A stretch of 64,000 bases of DNA from Rivularia sp. PCC 7116 (GCF_000316665.1 NC_019678.1:7721001-7785000); one strand, 5' to 3'; counted from the stretch's first letter, positions 17,914 through 27,014 are shown. A program made the numbers and translations. Notes: generated by a model from the sequence alone, not told the origin.

Positions 17914-18252
17914 CTCAAATTTTAGATTATCCTCTAATCCTAACGTTTAATAAACCCCTACGTCATAATTTCTATGTAGAGTATTGTTAAATTATTTACT
18001 TGAGTGATATTTTTAACACTGAATTTAGAAGGGGGTGGGAAGACGAAGCTTTAACCTTACTTGACTACTATTCCACCACATTAATTTTGCGGGGTTTCGG
18101 GCGCTTGTAAAAAAAACCGCAGAGAGGGTAGAGGGCGCAGAGGAAGAGAATTTAGAGGATAAATCTTGTTAGCAGTGAAATTGGTATTACCCCCGATCGC
18201 TTATGTGGTGGAGTACTAATAGTCTTCACTGCTCGTTGTTTACTGATAACTG
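17914..18252. other. intergenic region, no gene seen
   Basis: About 340 bp between the Asn-rich gene and the end of the LptF/LptG gene. It holds scattered G-rich low-complexity sequence and a TAAACCCC-like stretch but no supported gene. Confidence 0.4.
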
Positions 18253-19383
18253 TCATCGTCTTGCGACTCTTCCTAACAAAAACAAACCGATTCCCAAACC
18301 TAAAAAGTTAGGAAACCAAGCTCCTAAAAAAGGAGAAAAAACACCAGCTTGTGCTAACCCGCCGCTAATGAAACTCAACAAATAGTAACCGAAGATAATG
18401 ATGACGCTGATACCGAAACTTTTTGCAGAACCAGTTCTTCCGGGTACGCTACCCATTGTTGCACCTACTAAACCAAAAACCATACAAACAAATGGTAAAG
18501 CGAATTTCTGCTGAATTCTAACTCTAAGTTTGCGGATTTTTCGGTCGTCACCACCTAGCTTTTCAACTTCTAATTGTTGTAATGCTTGGACAATATTCAT
18601 TTCCCCATAATCGCGGCTTTTTTTAGCTAAATCTAATGCAGTGCGTGGTAACTTTAGCTGTTGCCGTTGAAAGCGGACAATATTGCGGTAAGAACGGTCG
18701 GGAGCGATTAAATAAATAGTACCATTATAAAAATCCCAAACATTATCTTTGACATTCCATTCTCCAGATTCAGCCTGAACAATCTGACTAAAATCATCTT
18801 GCGAACGGTCAATAATTGTTAAACCTTTCATCATTTTGCCGTCAAATTGATCGGCATAAAAGAGACGTGCTAAAACCTTTTCTTTGCTACCATCTTCTTT
18901 TTTAACTCTTTTATATTCGGGATAAATTAAATTTTCTCTTTTAAAAGAAGGTTGTTCGGTTTTTAAAGCTTTTCGCATCGTCAAAGTTGCTTCGTACTTT
19001 GCTGCCGGTGCAATCTGCTCGTTAAATAAAAATGTTAAACCTGTAACCAGAAAACTTAAACATACAGCTGTCGCCACCATGCGATAAACGCTAACCCCAC
19101 AGCTACGCAAAGCCGTTAATTCGCTTTGACTAGAAAGACGGCTGTAAGTCATTAAAGTCGCTAACAGCGTAGACATCGGGAAAGCCAAAACTATAAATTC
19201 GGGGAAATTTAAAATAAAAACTCTAGCAGCTATCCCTACAGGTAAACCAGATTCAACAACTTTACGTACTAATTCAAAAACAGCACCGATTGAAACTCCC
19301 AGAGAAGAAAAAGCAGCAACACCAAACAAAAATGGCGGTATCATTTCCCTGGTTAAATAGCGATCCATTATTGTCATCAGCAT
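18253..19383 (-). CDS. LptF/LptG (YjgP/YjgQ) family lipopolysaccharide export permease
   Basis: A 376-residue inner-membrane permease of the lipopolysaccharide transport ABC complex. The family start is seen in IMDRYLTREMIPPFLFGVAA. TM segments occupy about residues 15-35, 55-75 and 100-125, a periplasmic beta-jellyroll-like domain about 130-290, and three more TM segments follow (FALPFVCMVFGLVGATMGSV, then SFGISVIIIFGYYLLSF, then a final helix). Enteric bacteria use LptF plus LptG; cyanobacteria commonly have one such protein, which may act as a homodimer. It lies downstream of lptB and lptA in the same direction, separated from lptB by about 195 bp of repeats. The residues near the stop (LLGRVARR) look native. 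Confidence 0.88.
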   Translation of the reverse strand: MLMTIMDRYLTREMIPPFLFGVAAFSSLGVSIGAVFELVRKVVESGLPVGIAARVFILNFPEFIVLAFPMSTLLATLMTYSRLSSQSELTALRSCGVSVYRMVATAVCLSFLVTGLTFLFNEQIAPAAKYEATLTMRKALKTEQPSFKRENLIYPEYKRVKKEDGSKEKVLARLFYADQFDGKMMKGLTIIDRSQDDFSQIVQAESGEWNVKDNVWDFYNGTIYLIAPDRSYRNIVRFQRQQLKLPRTALDLAKKSRDYGEMNIVQALQQLEVEKLGGDDRKIRKLRVRIQQKFALPFVCMVFGLVGATMGSVPGRTGSAKSFGISVIIIFGYYLLSFISGGLAQAGVFSPFLGAWFPNFLGLGIGLFLLGRVARR

Positions 19384-19394
19384 TATCCAGTTAT

Positions 19395-19575
19395 CAGTTA
19401 ACAGTTAGCGGTTAGAGAGGGGGAAGAGGGAATGAGGGAGTGAGGGAGTGAGGGAGAGGGGGTAGAGGGGGGAGAGGGGGATAGGGGGATAGGGGGAGAG
19501 GGGGAGAATAAATAATTATTTCCAATGCCCAATGCCCAATGCCCAATGCCCAATTACCAATGCCCAATTCCCAAT
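19395..19575. repeat. heptameric repeats between the lptB and lptF/G genes
   Basis: Three array types occur in sequence: CAGTTAA-type, a purine-rich GGGAGAG/GAGGGAG array, and CAATGCC/CAATTAC units. They occupy the whole gap between two genes of one pathway. Confidence 0.85.
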
Positions 19576-19578
19576 TTA

Positions 19579-20307
19579 TTAGACTTGAAAATTTTCACCC
19601 AAATAATATTGCCTGACAAGGGGATTGTCGTAAAGTTCATCGGAGGAACCGGAGGCTAGTATTTGTCCTTCGCGCATGATGTAACCCCTATCGGTAATGT
19701 CAAGAGTTTCGCGAACATTGTGATCTGTGATCAAGATTCCCATGTTGCGATCGCGAAGTTGGGCGACAATTTCTTGAATTTCGGAAACTGCAATGGGATC
19801 GACTCCAGCAAAGGGTTCATCTAAAAATAAAAATTTGGGGCCTTCTCTTCCTGATGCTAAAGCTCTTGCTAATTCGGTTCTGCGTCTTTCTCCTCCGGAA
19901 AGCTGAATTCCTTTACTATCGGCGACTTTTTCTAAACTAAATTCTCGTAATAGCCTAATAACACGTATATCCCATTCCGGACGCGGTACCTTAGTTTGTT
20001 CGAGTACCAATAGAATATTTTCCCGCACGGTTAATTGACGAAAAACGCTTGCTTCTTGGGCTAAATAACCAATACCCAAACGCGCCCTGCCGTGCATGGG
20101 AATAGCTGTAACATCGCGTTTATCAAGCCAAACCGTTCCTCTATCGGGTTTTTCTAAACCGGTAGCAATATAAAAAGTCGTCGTTTTACCAGCACCATTT
20201 GGTCCTAATAAACCGACGATTTCGCCTTGAGCAACGGAAAGATTAACGCGATTTACAATTGTCCGCTTCCCGTAGGATTTGTGAATGTTCTCTAAAACAA
20301 TTTTCAC
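19579..20307 (-). CDS. lptB: LPS export ABC transporter ATPase LptB
   Basis: A 242-residue ABC ATPase. Walker A is GPNGAGKTT (about residues 35-43), the Q-loop lies in [14 protein letters not shown], the ABC signature is [15 protein letters not shown], Walker B is [13 protein letters not shown] and the switch His is in [10 protein letters not shown]. The length and the tail, [15 protein letters not shown], are diagnostic of LptB. It powers extraction of lipopolysaccharide from the inner membrane with the LptF/G-type permease at 18,253-19,383. lptA ends 26 bp upstream, so the two are probably co-transcribed. Identification is firm. Confidence 0.95.
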   Translation of the reverse strand: MKIVLENIHKSYGKRTIVNRVNLSVAQGEIVGLLGPNGAGKTTTFYIATGLEKPDRGTVWLDKRDVTAIPMHGRARLGIGYLAQEASVFRQLTVRENILLVLEQTKVPRPEWDIRVIRLLREFSLEKVADSKGIQLSGGERRRTELARALASGREGPKFLFLDEPFAGVDPIAVSEIQEIVAQLRDRNMGILITDHNVRETLDITDRGYIMREGQILASGSSDELYDNPLVRQYYLGENFQV

Positions 20308-20332
20308 GATTTGCGCTCGTTATTTGTCTTTT

Positions 20333-20818
20333 CTAATTAGAACGTCTTAAGTTTGGTGTTGAAGGTGCCCTGTTAGGTGAAGCATTGGGAGCATCGTCCA
20401 CAACATATACAGATTCTACCTGTCTGCCGCTTTTTGGTGTAGCAACAAATCGTCCTTCATCAATTAAATAAGTAACAGTTTCTCCCCGAATGCTGTTGGT
20501 GCCGCCTTGTAAAATATACACGCCACCACTAAGAATAATCCGACGCTCTCGATTAAAAAATTGTGCTTGAGCTGCGGTTGCTTTTATCTGGCGAGCGGGA
20601 TACGAAAGCTGTACGTTACCCCTTGCGGTAACTACCTGAGTATTAGAATTATATTCCTGCACATCCGCACGAATACTCAAAGGACGATTATCCGCAGTTT
20701 GAGCTATAGCAGTTTGTAGCTGAGTAGGAAAAACTACCGCGCCACACAGTGCAACCGGTAACATTAAAGCGAAACCGAGACGACGCAATTGAAGTTTAGG
20801 TAAGCGGTAGTTGTACAT
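20333..20818 (-). CDS. lptA: LptA/OstA-family periplasmic LPS transport protein
   Basis: A 161-residue protein with an N-terminal signal peptide (about residues 1-40, ending near LQTAIAQ) and an OstA-like N domain: RADVQEYNSNTQVVTARGNV followed by KATAAQAQFFNRERRIILSG and IRGETVTYLIDEGRF. These beta-rich repeats form the jellyroll that relays lipopolysaccharide through the periplasm. It is the first gene of lptA-lptB-lptF/G. The C-terminal 25 residues are Ser/Pro/Asn-rich and probably flexible. The family assignment is strong; the one-to-one LptA name rests on gene order and size. Confidence 0.85.
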   Translation of the reverse strand: MYNYRLPKLQLRRLGFALMLPVALCGAVVFPTQLQTAIAQTADNRPLSIRADVQEYNSNTQVVTARGNVQLSYPARQIKATAAQAQFFNRERRIILSGGVYILQGGTNSIRGETVTYLIDEGRFVATPKSGRQVESVYVVDDAPNASPNRAPSTPNLRRSN

Positions 20819-20972
20819 AATAGCTGTGTAGGAGTGATAATAAGCAATAATTTTGGTTCGTACTTTAATTATCTCAAGTACTATATCAAAACGTTATATT
20901 TACCGATAGATGACTATTTGATTACAAATAATCTACACAATACCTGACGCTTCAATAACCGCCAAAGTTTCA

Positions 20973-21143
20973 ACAGCGAACAGTGAACAGTCAACAGTCA
21001 ACAGTGAACAGTGAACAGTTATCAGTGAACAGTGAGCAGTGAGCAGTGAACAGTTATCAGTTACCAGTAACAAGTTATCAATTACCAATTACCAATTACC
21101 AATTACCAATGCCCAATGCCCAATGCCCAATGCCCAATTACCA
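20973..21143. repeat. ~170-bp heptameric repeat array
   Basis: This is one of the longest arrays in the window. CAGTGAA/CAGTCAA/CAGTTAT heptamers switch to CAATTAC and then CAATGCC units, staying in 7-bp phase. It ends just before the stop of the DUF309 gene. Confidence 0.9.
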
Positions 21144-21150
21144 ATCTTAA

Positions 21151-21540
21151 TTACTCTTTAACTATCAAAATCCGGGGAAGGGGTAAAGTATCTGCTTCGA
21201 GTTGGGAAGAGTCAATTTGCTCTAGCTGATTTTTCTGTAGTGCTTTTAATAAAGCTATGCTTTGCTCTAATAATTCATCAACATCAACTTGACAATAAAC
21301 TGAAGGATAGCGAGCAAGACGGTTGCTACCTTCACCTAGTAAAATTATTGCGCCTTTGAAATTGCCGTTACCCAAATGATAAAGCGCTACTGAAATTTGT
21401 AAAATTCCTTGATAAAAAGTTTTGTCTGGCTCTACGGCTTCCATCCATAAAGCTTCTAAGGTATCGTGACAGGCATAGAATTGACCTGTATTAAACAGTT
21501 CTATGCCTTGCCAAAATTCTTGGGGAATTGCTTGGCTCAT
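21151..21540 (-). CDS. DUF309 domain protein
   Basis: A 129-residue small helical protein of the DUF309 family. The family motif appears as GIELFNTGQFYACHDTLEAL followed by WMEAVEPDKTFYQGILQISV and ALYHLGNGNFKGAIILLGEG, with the conserved H-D-x-L-E-x-x-W pattern. The biochemical function of the family is not established. It begins 10 bp after the end of ftrC and shares its direction, so the two likely form an operon. Confidence 0.85.
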   Translation of the reverse strand: MSQAIPQEFWQGIELFNTGQFYACHDTLEALWMEAVEPDKTFYQGILQISVALYHLGNGNFKGAIILLGEGSNRLARYPSVYCQVDVDELLEQSIALLKALQKNQLEQIDSSQLEADTLPLPRILIVKE

Positions 21541-21550
21541 AAAAGATGCA

Positions 21551-21940
21551 TTAACCCATGCTATCTCTTACTTCTTTAATCGTATCCAAAGAGATATCCT
21601 GCTTGTCGCCAGCAAATTCATTATCGGGAGTTAAGAAAAGCATACAATGACATTCCTTACGCTCCCGCATTGGTACGCAGGGACAATTCCAAAAAGTTGC
21701 GCTAACTTCGGCTTCTTTGTCTTCATAATGACGGCAGGGACACAAAGGGGCACCTAAATCATCTTTATGCTTGGCAAGCCCTTCGATAACAACTGCTGTA
21801 ACAGAGGGTTCGGAACAAAAGTAAGTTCCGGTACGCTTAGCATATTGTTCCGAAAAACGCCGCATTGCTTCTAAACTTTTATCTGTAGATGTAGTATTTT
21901 CTTCTGATGGAGATTTAGTATTTGCTTCTGATGAAATCAT
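21551..21940 (-). CDS. ftrC: ferredoxin-thioredoxin reductase, catalytic beta subunit
   Basis: A 129-residue protein. It carries the full set of catalytic and 4Fe-4S cysteines in the order expected for FTR: one Cys in TYFCSEP, then LCPCRHYEDK, NCPCVPMRER and ECHCMLF. The enzyme passes electrons from photosynthetically reduced ferredoxin to thioredoxin through a 4Fe-4S cluster and adjacent disulfide. The N-terminal 25 residues are Ser/Thr-rich and variable. The variable alpha subunit (FtrV) is not adjacent, as is usual in cyanobacteria. It is followed closely by the DUF309 gene. Confidence 0.95.
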   Translation of the reverse strand: MISSEANTKSPSEENTTSTDKSLEAMRRFSEQYAKRTGTYFCSEPSVTAVVIEGLAKHKDDLGAPLCPCRHYEDKEAEVSATFWNCPCVPMRERKECHCMLFLTPDNEFAGDKQDISLDTIKEVRDSMG

Positions 21941-22144
21941 AAGGAAAGGCTTCTTTAATTTAATATGTATGCATTGTACCTCACCATCTGTGAGCTAATA
22001 CTAGGGGAATTTACCCCAACTTATATTTACTATTAGTTAACAAAAATTTACGATTGCTATTCTATGCTTTGTGTAAGGCAATTATTCAATTTCATTTAAA
22101 TTTGATTGATTGAAATTTTGAATATACCTGTTTGGAAATAATTA

Positions 22145-23293
22145 TCAATTTAATGGTTGCTGAAGCAGAGCTTGTAAAGGTTGTTCGGAGTTAATGACAA
22201 TACCTGGCACATCTCTATTGATGACAGCTTGGGGCTGCGATGATGAAATATTTTGCCATAGCATCCAGCGACTGCTGTAAGGAAGCGAAGAAAATGTCGT
22301 TGGATTTTGAGTTAACCAAATCAAAGGTTTATCTGTAGGCTGCGGTTTAATGACTTCATCTTGGGGATTAATTGCTGCTAAGGCTTCGAGAACATCTCTT
22401 TTTCTGCTAATTATACCTGTGGAAGCCGTCCATAGCTGTACCTGCATTAGTTGCTTTTGTGCATAGAAATACATTGAAGCTGCGGCAATTACTGCTTCCT
22501 CAAAATTGTTTTCTTCCCACTCACCATTATCTATAGCAATAATAATTTCCTGTCCGCTTGTGAGCATTTCTAATTCGCGTACTCGTAAATCCCCGTAACG
22601 GGCGCTGCTTCGCCAATGAATTAATCGTAAAGGATCTCCTATGCGATAGGGACGTAAAGAGCGGGTTAATCCTTCACTAGCTGTTTGCAGAGGGTTGCCG
22701 CGAGGTTGTCCTCTGCTGCTATCTTCCTTACCCATGTCATCAACTAAAGGGCAACATTTGAGCGGTAAAACTTTCGGGTAGACAATTGCGATCGCGTCTA
22801 ATTGACGTTGGCGGCGGCTCCAAAATAACCCAAGAGGCGCGGCGGTTGCTAATTCTACATTCTGCCAGCGGTAAATACCCCGACGTTCGGTAGGCTGATA
22901 ATATACCCAGCTATAGGTAGTTTTCGGCGAGATAGTTTCAATTGGGTGTAGCTGTGGTTTATCTAAAACGAAAGGTAATTTATCTTCTATTTGCAATAAA
23001 GAAACCGGCTTCTTGGTTTGATTCAAAATTTCTAATTCAACAGTTAAATCATCTCCAGCAGTAACTGGTTGAATCATTTTTCGCTGAAGCTGCAAGCCTT
23101 TCAAAGATTTCGGTGATAAAAAAGCAGTATAGCCGAGTAAAGCAAAACTCAACCCGCTGATAGCATACAGCCAGCCAGCCATGGTATTCATAGCTGCCCC
23201 GAAAAAACAAATCGAAATTCCCGCTAATACCAAACCACCATATGCAGGGGCACAAAAACGAGATTCCAACCAATAACCAATGCGGCGAATCAT
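22145..23293 (-). CDS. DUF58 domain membrane protein
   Basis: A 382-residue protein with two N-terminal membrane segments (about residues 16-36 and 39-60, including GLVLAGISICFFGAAMNTMAG). An Ig-like region follows, and then the DUF58 domain signature, LRPYRIGDPLRLIHWRSSAR at about residues 210-230. DUF58 proteins have a von Willebrand A-like fold and often sit beside MoxR ATPases and transglutaminase proteins, but no MoxR is adjacent here. Function is not established. It stands alone, with gaps on both sides. Confidence 0.88.
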   Translation of the reverse strand: MIRRIGYWLESRFCAPAYGGLVLAGISICFFGAAMNTMAGWLYAISGLSFALLGYTAFLSPKSLKGLQLQRKMIQPVTAGDDLTVELEILNQTKKPVSLLQIEDKLPFVLDKPQLHPIETISPKTTYSWVYYQPTERRGIYRWQNVELATAAPLGLFWSRRQRQLDAIAIVYPKVLPLKCCPLVDDMGKEDSSRGQPRGNPLQTASEGLTRSLRPYRIGDPLRLIHWRSSARYGDLRVRELEMLTSGQEIIIAIDNGEWEENNFEEAVIAAASMYFYAQKQLMQVQLWTASTGIISRKRDVLEALAAINPQDEVIKPQPTDKPLIWLTQNPTTFSSLPYSSRWMLWQNISSSQPQAVINRDVPGIVINSEQPLQALLQQPLN

Positions 23294-23624
23294 ATTTATG
23301 AGATGCGTGTATTCAAATTCACCCCGGTTTTAACATTTTTTCTTTGCGGATGGCGAGTGAGATTTAATTATTTCAGATATTTGATTTTGTTTACTTGAGA
23401 TTTTTAACTTTAAATAAAAATACTGATTACTTTGCCCAAATCATATGTTGTATTTGTATTTGTATTAGTGCAGTCAAGGAGTTTAATATCTATTTAACAA
23501 AATATGTAGAGACATTTATAATTTTTCAAAACCGAATTATTTTTCTATTTAATGTTTGTTAATCAACCAAGTTTTATCTAGATAAAGCATTATTATCGGA
23601 GTATCGTAACAACAGGTAAAAATT
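23294..23624. other. intergenic region, no gene seen
   Basis: About 330 bp, AT-rich, between the divergent DUF58 and YqaE/Pmp3-like genes. It should contain both promoters; no specific element could be supported. Confidence 0.4.
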
Positions 23625-23789
23625 ATGGGATTCGATCTAGTTCGCTTTCTTTGCGCTCTGTTATTGCCCCCCGTAGGAGTATTTTTACAAGTTGGATTTG
23701 GCTTCCATTTTTGGCTAAATATTGTTTTGACTTTATGTGGTTTTGTTCCCGGTATCGCACATGCATTTTGGGTGATTTATACTAAGTAA
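23625..23789 (+). CDS. YqaE/Pmp3 family small membrane protein
   Basis: A 54-residue protein with two hydrophobic hairpin segments. The family signature is clear: LCALLLPPVGVFLQVG, then FWLNIVLTLCGFVPGIAHAF and the WVIYTK end. Relatives (YqaE, Pmp3, plant RCI2/LTI6) are membrane proteins induced by cold, salt or starvation and thought to affect membrane potential. An AGG-containing ribosome site lies about ten bases before the ATG. It is followed on the same strand by another tiny membrane protein at 23,984. Confidence 0.85.
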   Translation: MGFDLVRFLCALLLPPVGVFLQVGFGFHFWLNIVLTLCGFVPGIAHAFWVIYTK

Positions 23790-23983
23790 GCTTCTTAACA
23801 ATTAGGTAGACAGATATTCTACCTATTTGTTTTAAGTTTATATAAACTAAATTTTTCGCATAAAAATACTAGATAAAGTTTTGACACTAAATAAGCAAAC
23901 TGTAGCTTTTCTATACGTCGAATAATTCAAACAGCTTTATATTAAAAAGGCAACAAATATAGGTAAACTAAGGATAATATTTA

Positions 23984-24130
23984 ATGGAAATCATAAGTTT
24001 AGATAATGCAATTTGGCTGTTACCAGTTTCGGTAGTTAGCATAACAATATTTTTTTCATTACGCTTACTCGTGCAATTAATTAACCAAGTCTTGCTACTT
24101 AATATCGAATCAGATGAATTTGGACTTTAA
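23984..24130 (+). CDS. 48-residue hypothetical membrane protein
   Basis: A small open frame of 48 codons with a good ribosome site (AAGGA about nine bases before the ATG). Residues 10-42 are strongly hydrophobic (IWLLPVSVVSITIFFSLRLL and onward), followed by an acidic tail ending ESDEFGL. I do not recognise a family. It shares direction with the YqaE/Pmp3-like gene 195 bp upstream and converges on hypB. Confidence 0.5.
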   Translation: MEIISLDNAIWLLPVSVVSITIFFSLRLLVQLINQVLLLNIESDEFGL

Positions 24131-24167
24131 TCATTTTTATTCATAGATAAGCATCTAAAATAAGTAT

Positions 24168-24995
24168 TTACTTCCTTAACCATTGATACCAATCATCTAA
24201 ACCTTCTCCAGAAAGCGCAGAAACTTGAAAAATCTCTATATTAGGATTAACTTCTCGTGCGTATTCGATACATTTTTCTACATCAAACTGCACGTAAGGT
24301 AATAAATCAGTTTTCGTAATTATCATTACGTCACTAGCGCGGAAAATATGAGGATATTTGATTGGTTTATCTTCTCCTTCGGTAATCGAAAGAATAGCAA
24401 CTTTTGCTTTTTCTCCTAAATCAAATAAAGCCGGACAAACTAAATTTCCTACATTTTCAATCATTACCACCGAATCAAGACTGGGATTAAGCTGCTGCAA
24501 TCCTTTTTCCACCATCAAAGCATCGAGATGACAGCCAGTTCCAGTATTAATTTGTACAACTTTACAGCCAGTCTCTTCGATTTTTTTGGCATCGTTGATT
24601 GTTTCTTGGTCGCCTTCAATTACACTGATAGTTAATCTATCTTTTAAATCGTTAATAGTACGAGTTAATAAAGTTGTTTTTCCCGAGCCAGGGGAACTCA
24701 TTAAATTCAACGCCAAAATATTTCTACCTTTAAACCATCCCCGATTTTGGGCTGCGATTAAATCATTTTTAGCTAAAATATTTTGCTCTAAAGATATGGT
24801 TGTATTATGAATTTTGGCGTGAATTTCAGATGCATTATTTACTGTATCGTGGTTGTGTGAGTGAGAGATTACCGTACCATCAGCTAAAGTATGAGTGTGA
24901 TGATGGTTGTCATCATGAGGTATTGCCAAAACTTCACCAGTTTGAGGATTAGTAATTTTTCCGCTATTATCCGAACAACCGCAGGTTACACACAT
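24168..24995 (-). CDS. hypB: hydrogenase nickel incorporation GTPase HypB
   Basis: A 275-residue GTPase that delivers nickel to the [NiFe] hydrogenase large subunit with HypA. The N terminus carries the high-affinity nickel motif CVTCGCS (CxxCGC) and a His-rich stretch at about residues 27-50 (DDNHHHTHTLAD and SHSHNHD) that may store nickel. The GTPase part has the P-loop MSSPGSGKTTLL (about residues 98-109), VIEGDQETINDA, the metal-site region GTGCHLDALMV, and ITKTDLLPY, which supplies the guanine-specificity NKxD-like motif. Its start overlaps the end of hypA by 10 bp, indicating translational coupling. It is the last gene of the leftward hyp operon. Confidence 0.96.
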   Translation of the reverse strand: MCVTCGCSDNSGKITNPQTGEVLAIPHDDNHHHTHTLADGTVISHSHNHDTVNNASEIHAKIHNTTISLEQNILAKNDLIAAQNRGWFKGRNILALNLMSSPGSGKTTLLTRTINDLKDRLTISVIEGDQETINDAKKIEETGCKVVQINTGTGCHLDALMVEKGLQQLNPSLDSVVMIENVGNLVCPALFDLGEKAKVAILSITEGEDKPIKYPHIFRASDVMIITKTDLLPYVQFDVEKCIEYAREVNPNIEIFQVSALSGEGLDDWYQWLRK

Positions 24996-25327
24996 AATTC
25001 TTCGACTTCTATTTCCTTAATTTTCAATTCTTCTCCAGCAATCAAGTCTAGTTGCTGACTGCCACAATTACATTTTCCAAAAGGCTTTTCTAAAGGAATT
25101 TGAGTACCGCATTGACGACAAACAGCTAAACCAGGAATTTCAACAATTTCTAATTTTGCCTTTTCTAAAACCGTTCCTTGAGAACAAATATCAAAACAAA
25201 ACCGTACTGCATCTGGCATAATTGCCGATAGCTTACCAATTTCTAATAAAACTCGCTGGACTTTTTTCCCTTCAGCGCGATCGCAAACAATTGATACTAT
25301 ATTTTGAGTAATTCCAAGTTCGTGCAT
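24986..25327 (-). CDS. hypA: hydrogenase nickel metallochaperone HypA
   Basis: A 113-residue metallochaperone. It starts MHELGIT; the His2-Glu3 pair binds nickel in this family. The zinc site is formed by CRQCGT and KCNCGS (about residues 73-92). HypA works with HypB to insert nickel into the hydrogenase large subunit. It overlaps hypB by 10 bp downstream. Upstream, about 250 bp of heptamer repeats separate it from hypE. Confidence 0.96.
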   Translation of the reverse strand: MHELGITQNIVSIVCDRAEGKKVQRVLLEIGKLSAIMPDAVRFCFDICSQGTVLEKAKLEIVEIPGLAVCRQCGTQIPLEKPFGKCNCGSQQLDLIAGEELKIKEIEVEELCV

Positions 25328-25328
25328 T

Positions 25329-25583
25329 TTCAGTGAACAGTTAACAGTTAGCAGTTAGCAGTGAGCAGTGAACAGTTATCAGTTAAGTAGGAGGGGGAGA
25401 TGAGCCACTGCGTTGCCGAGATTTCCTCGGTTGTAGCAAGTGGCGTGGGGAAGAGGGGGAAGAAAACAACTACCAATCACCAATTACCAATTACCAATTA
25501 CCAATTACCAATCACCAATTACCAATTACCAATTACCAATTACCAATTACCTATTACCAATTACCAATGCCCAATTCCCATTT
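25329..25583. repeat. long heptameric repeat arrays between hypA and hypE
   Basis: CAGTGAA/CAGTTAG units start directly at the hypA ATG, and a G-rich segment separates them from about fourteen CAATTAC/CAATCAC heptamers that run to the hypE stop. Frames across the array encode only the repeat. Confidence 0.9.
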
Positions 25584-25584
25584 T

Positions 25585-26685
25585 TTAACAAATTCTTGGT
25601 AATTGTTCGCCGACTAACATATCAATAATTCTTTTGGCTCCGAAGCTGGTTTTCAAAGATACTATTCCTTGGGGTGAGGCAGTTGCTTTGCCGATAATTG
25701 CAGCATTTTTTCCTGCTGGATGGGATTTCATTGCTAATAATACTTTGTCGGCATTTTCGCTTGCTACAGCTACTATTAATTTACCTTCGTTTGCTAAATA
25801 GAAAGGTTCTAATCCTAATATTTCACAAACTCCTTTGACTTCTTCACGAATGGGAATAGATTGTTCTTCAAGGCAAATTCCGACGTTTGAAGTTAAAGCA
25901 AATTCGTTTAAAACTGTTGCTAAACCACCTCTAGTTGCATCTCGCATTGCATGAATTTCGGGACAAACATCGAGTATTGTTGCAACTAAATCGTGTAATG
26001 GCTGACAATCGCTTTTAATATCGGACTCTAACGCTAATTCCCCGCGAGCAATTAAAATTGCTGTACCATGATTTCCAATTTCACCATTAATAATTATCGC
26101 ATCTCCAGGTTTTATATTGCTAGCAGATATACAAATATGAGGAGGAATTACACCAATCCCAGTAGTATTTATAAACAGTTTATCCGCAGCACCTCTGGGA
26201 ACAACTTTTGTATCTCCAGTGACAATTTGTACGTTTGCTTCTTGTGCTGCTGCTTGCATACTTTGAGCAACTTGACGTAATGTTTCTAAAGATAATCCTT
26301 CTTCTAAAATTACGCTACAGGTTAAATATAAAGGTTTTGCACCACCCACAGCTAAATCATTGACGGTACCATTAATAGCTAATTCTCCAATGTTGCCGCC
26401 AGGGAAAAATAAGGGTTCAACAACATAAGAATCAGTTGTAAAAGCCAGTTTATCTCCTAACTGCATCAAGTCTGATAAATCGAATTTTGCTTGGTCTTCT
26501 AATTGGGATAAATTAGGATTATTTGGATTACTAAAATTTGTCACAAAGATATCATCAATTAAATCCCGCATGGCTTTTCCGCCACTACCATGAGCAAGAT
26601 TAATATGAGTATCTGTTACTTTGGCTTTTCGCTGGCGTTTTTTTTCAAGATTTTTAAAAAATTGATTTTGTGAGGGGATTGGCAT
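25585..26685 (-). CDS. hypE: hydrogenase maturation protein HypE
   Basis: A 366-residue ATP-dependent dehydratase of the PurM/ThiL-like family. It converts the carbamoyl group received from HypF into a thiocyanate at its C-terminal cysteine, the precursor of the Fe-bound cyanide. Key features are the nucleotide-loop region NLAHGSGGKAMRDLIDDIF, DSYVVEPLFFPGGNIGELAI, TGDTKVVPRG, and the invariant C-terminal PRIC with the acceptor Cys as the last residue. The N-terminal 25 residues, rich in Lys/Arg/Gln, precede the conserved core. It lies between the tautomerase gene and hypA in the leftward operon. Confidence 0.96.
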   Translation of the reverse strand: MPIPSQNQFFKNLEKKRQRKAKVTDTHINLAHGSGGKAMRDLIDDIFVTNFSNPNNPNLSQLEDQAKFDLSDLMQLGDKLAFTTDSYVVEPLFFPGGNIGELAINGTVNDLAVGGAKPLYLTCSVILEEGLSLETLRQVAQSMQAAAQEANVQIVTGDTKVVPRGAADKLFINTTGIGVIPPHICISASNIKPGDAIIINGEIGNHGTAILIARGELALESDIKSDCQPLHDLVATILDVCPEIHAMRDATRGGLATVLNEFALTSNVGICLEEQSIPIREEVKGVCEILGLEPFYLANEGKLIVAVASENADKVLLAMKSHPAGKNAAIIGKATASPQGIVSLKTSFGAKRIIDMLVGEQLPRIC

Positions 26686-26751
26686 TTTTTATATTCAATA
26701 AATTAAAAATATTGATTTTACAAAAGTGTCGATATGATTTTCAACATAGGG

Positions 26752-26772
26752 AGACGTTGCACTGCAACGTCT
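26752..26772. repeat. perfect 10-bp inverted repeat (AGACGTTGCA)
   Basis: AGACGTTGCA and TGCAACGTCT are separated by one base. A sister hairpin (AGACGTAGCA) lies at 47,139-47,159. As it sits inside the hyp operon and lacks a T run, it is more likely a dispersed repeat than a terminator. Confidence 0.6.
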
Positions 26773-26795
26773 TTACATCAGTAATCAGTTATTTA

Positions 26796-27011
26796 TTAAA
26801 CGCCTTTTTCTTTGTGTCTACCTTTATGTTTATCGGAATGTAGTGTACCTCCAACAGACCAATTATTGCGTTCAAATTCATCGATATGAATGGTTACCCA
26901 TTCGGGTTTTGTACCCATTGTAGAAACCATTGCATCGGTAATAGCTTTGGCTAGCTCTCGCTTTTTTTCTATGGAGTGTCCTTTCGCAATTTGAATAGTA
27001 ATGAATGGCAT
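26796..27011 (-). CDS. 4-oxalocrotonate tautomerase-like small protein
   Basis: A 71-residue protein of the tautomerase superfamily. It begins MPFITIQIAKGHS; Pro2 becomes the catalytic N-terminal proline after Met removal. The helical KRELAKAITDAMVSTMGTKP segment and WVTIHIDE strand complete the beta-alpha-beta unit. The C-terminal tail is basic and His/Lys-rich (HSDKHKGRHKEKG), longer than usual. A similar small gene is found inside the hyp cluster of other filamentous cyanobacteria (asr0697 in Nostoc PCC 7120, from memory), so it may have a maturation-related role, although none is established. Confidence 0.8.
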   Translation of the reverse strand: MPFITIQIAKGHSIEKKRELAKAITDAMVSTMGTKPEWVTIHIDEFERNNWSVGGTLHSDKHKGRHKEKGV

Positions 27012-27014
27012 AAG

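Noticed and set aside
25329-25583. CRISPR-like array between hypA and hypE
   Set aside because: Units are contiguous 7-mers with no spacers; no cas genes are present anywhere in the window.
25400-25628. Two overlapping 62-residue open frames rich in NYQLPIT
   Set aside because: They only translate the CAATTAC heptamer array in two frames; there is no conserved protein content.
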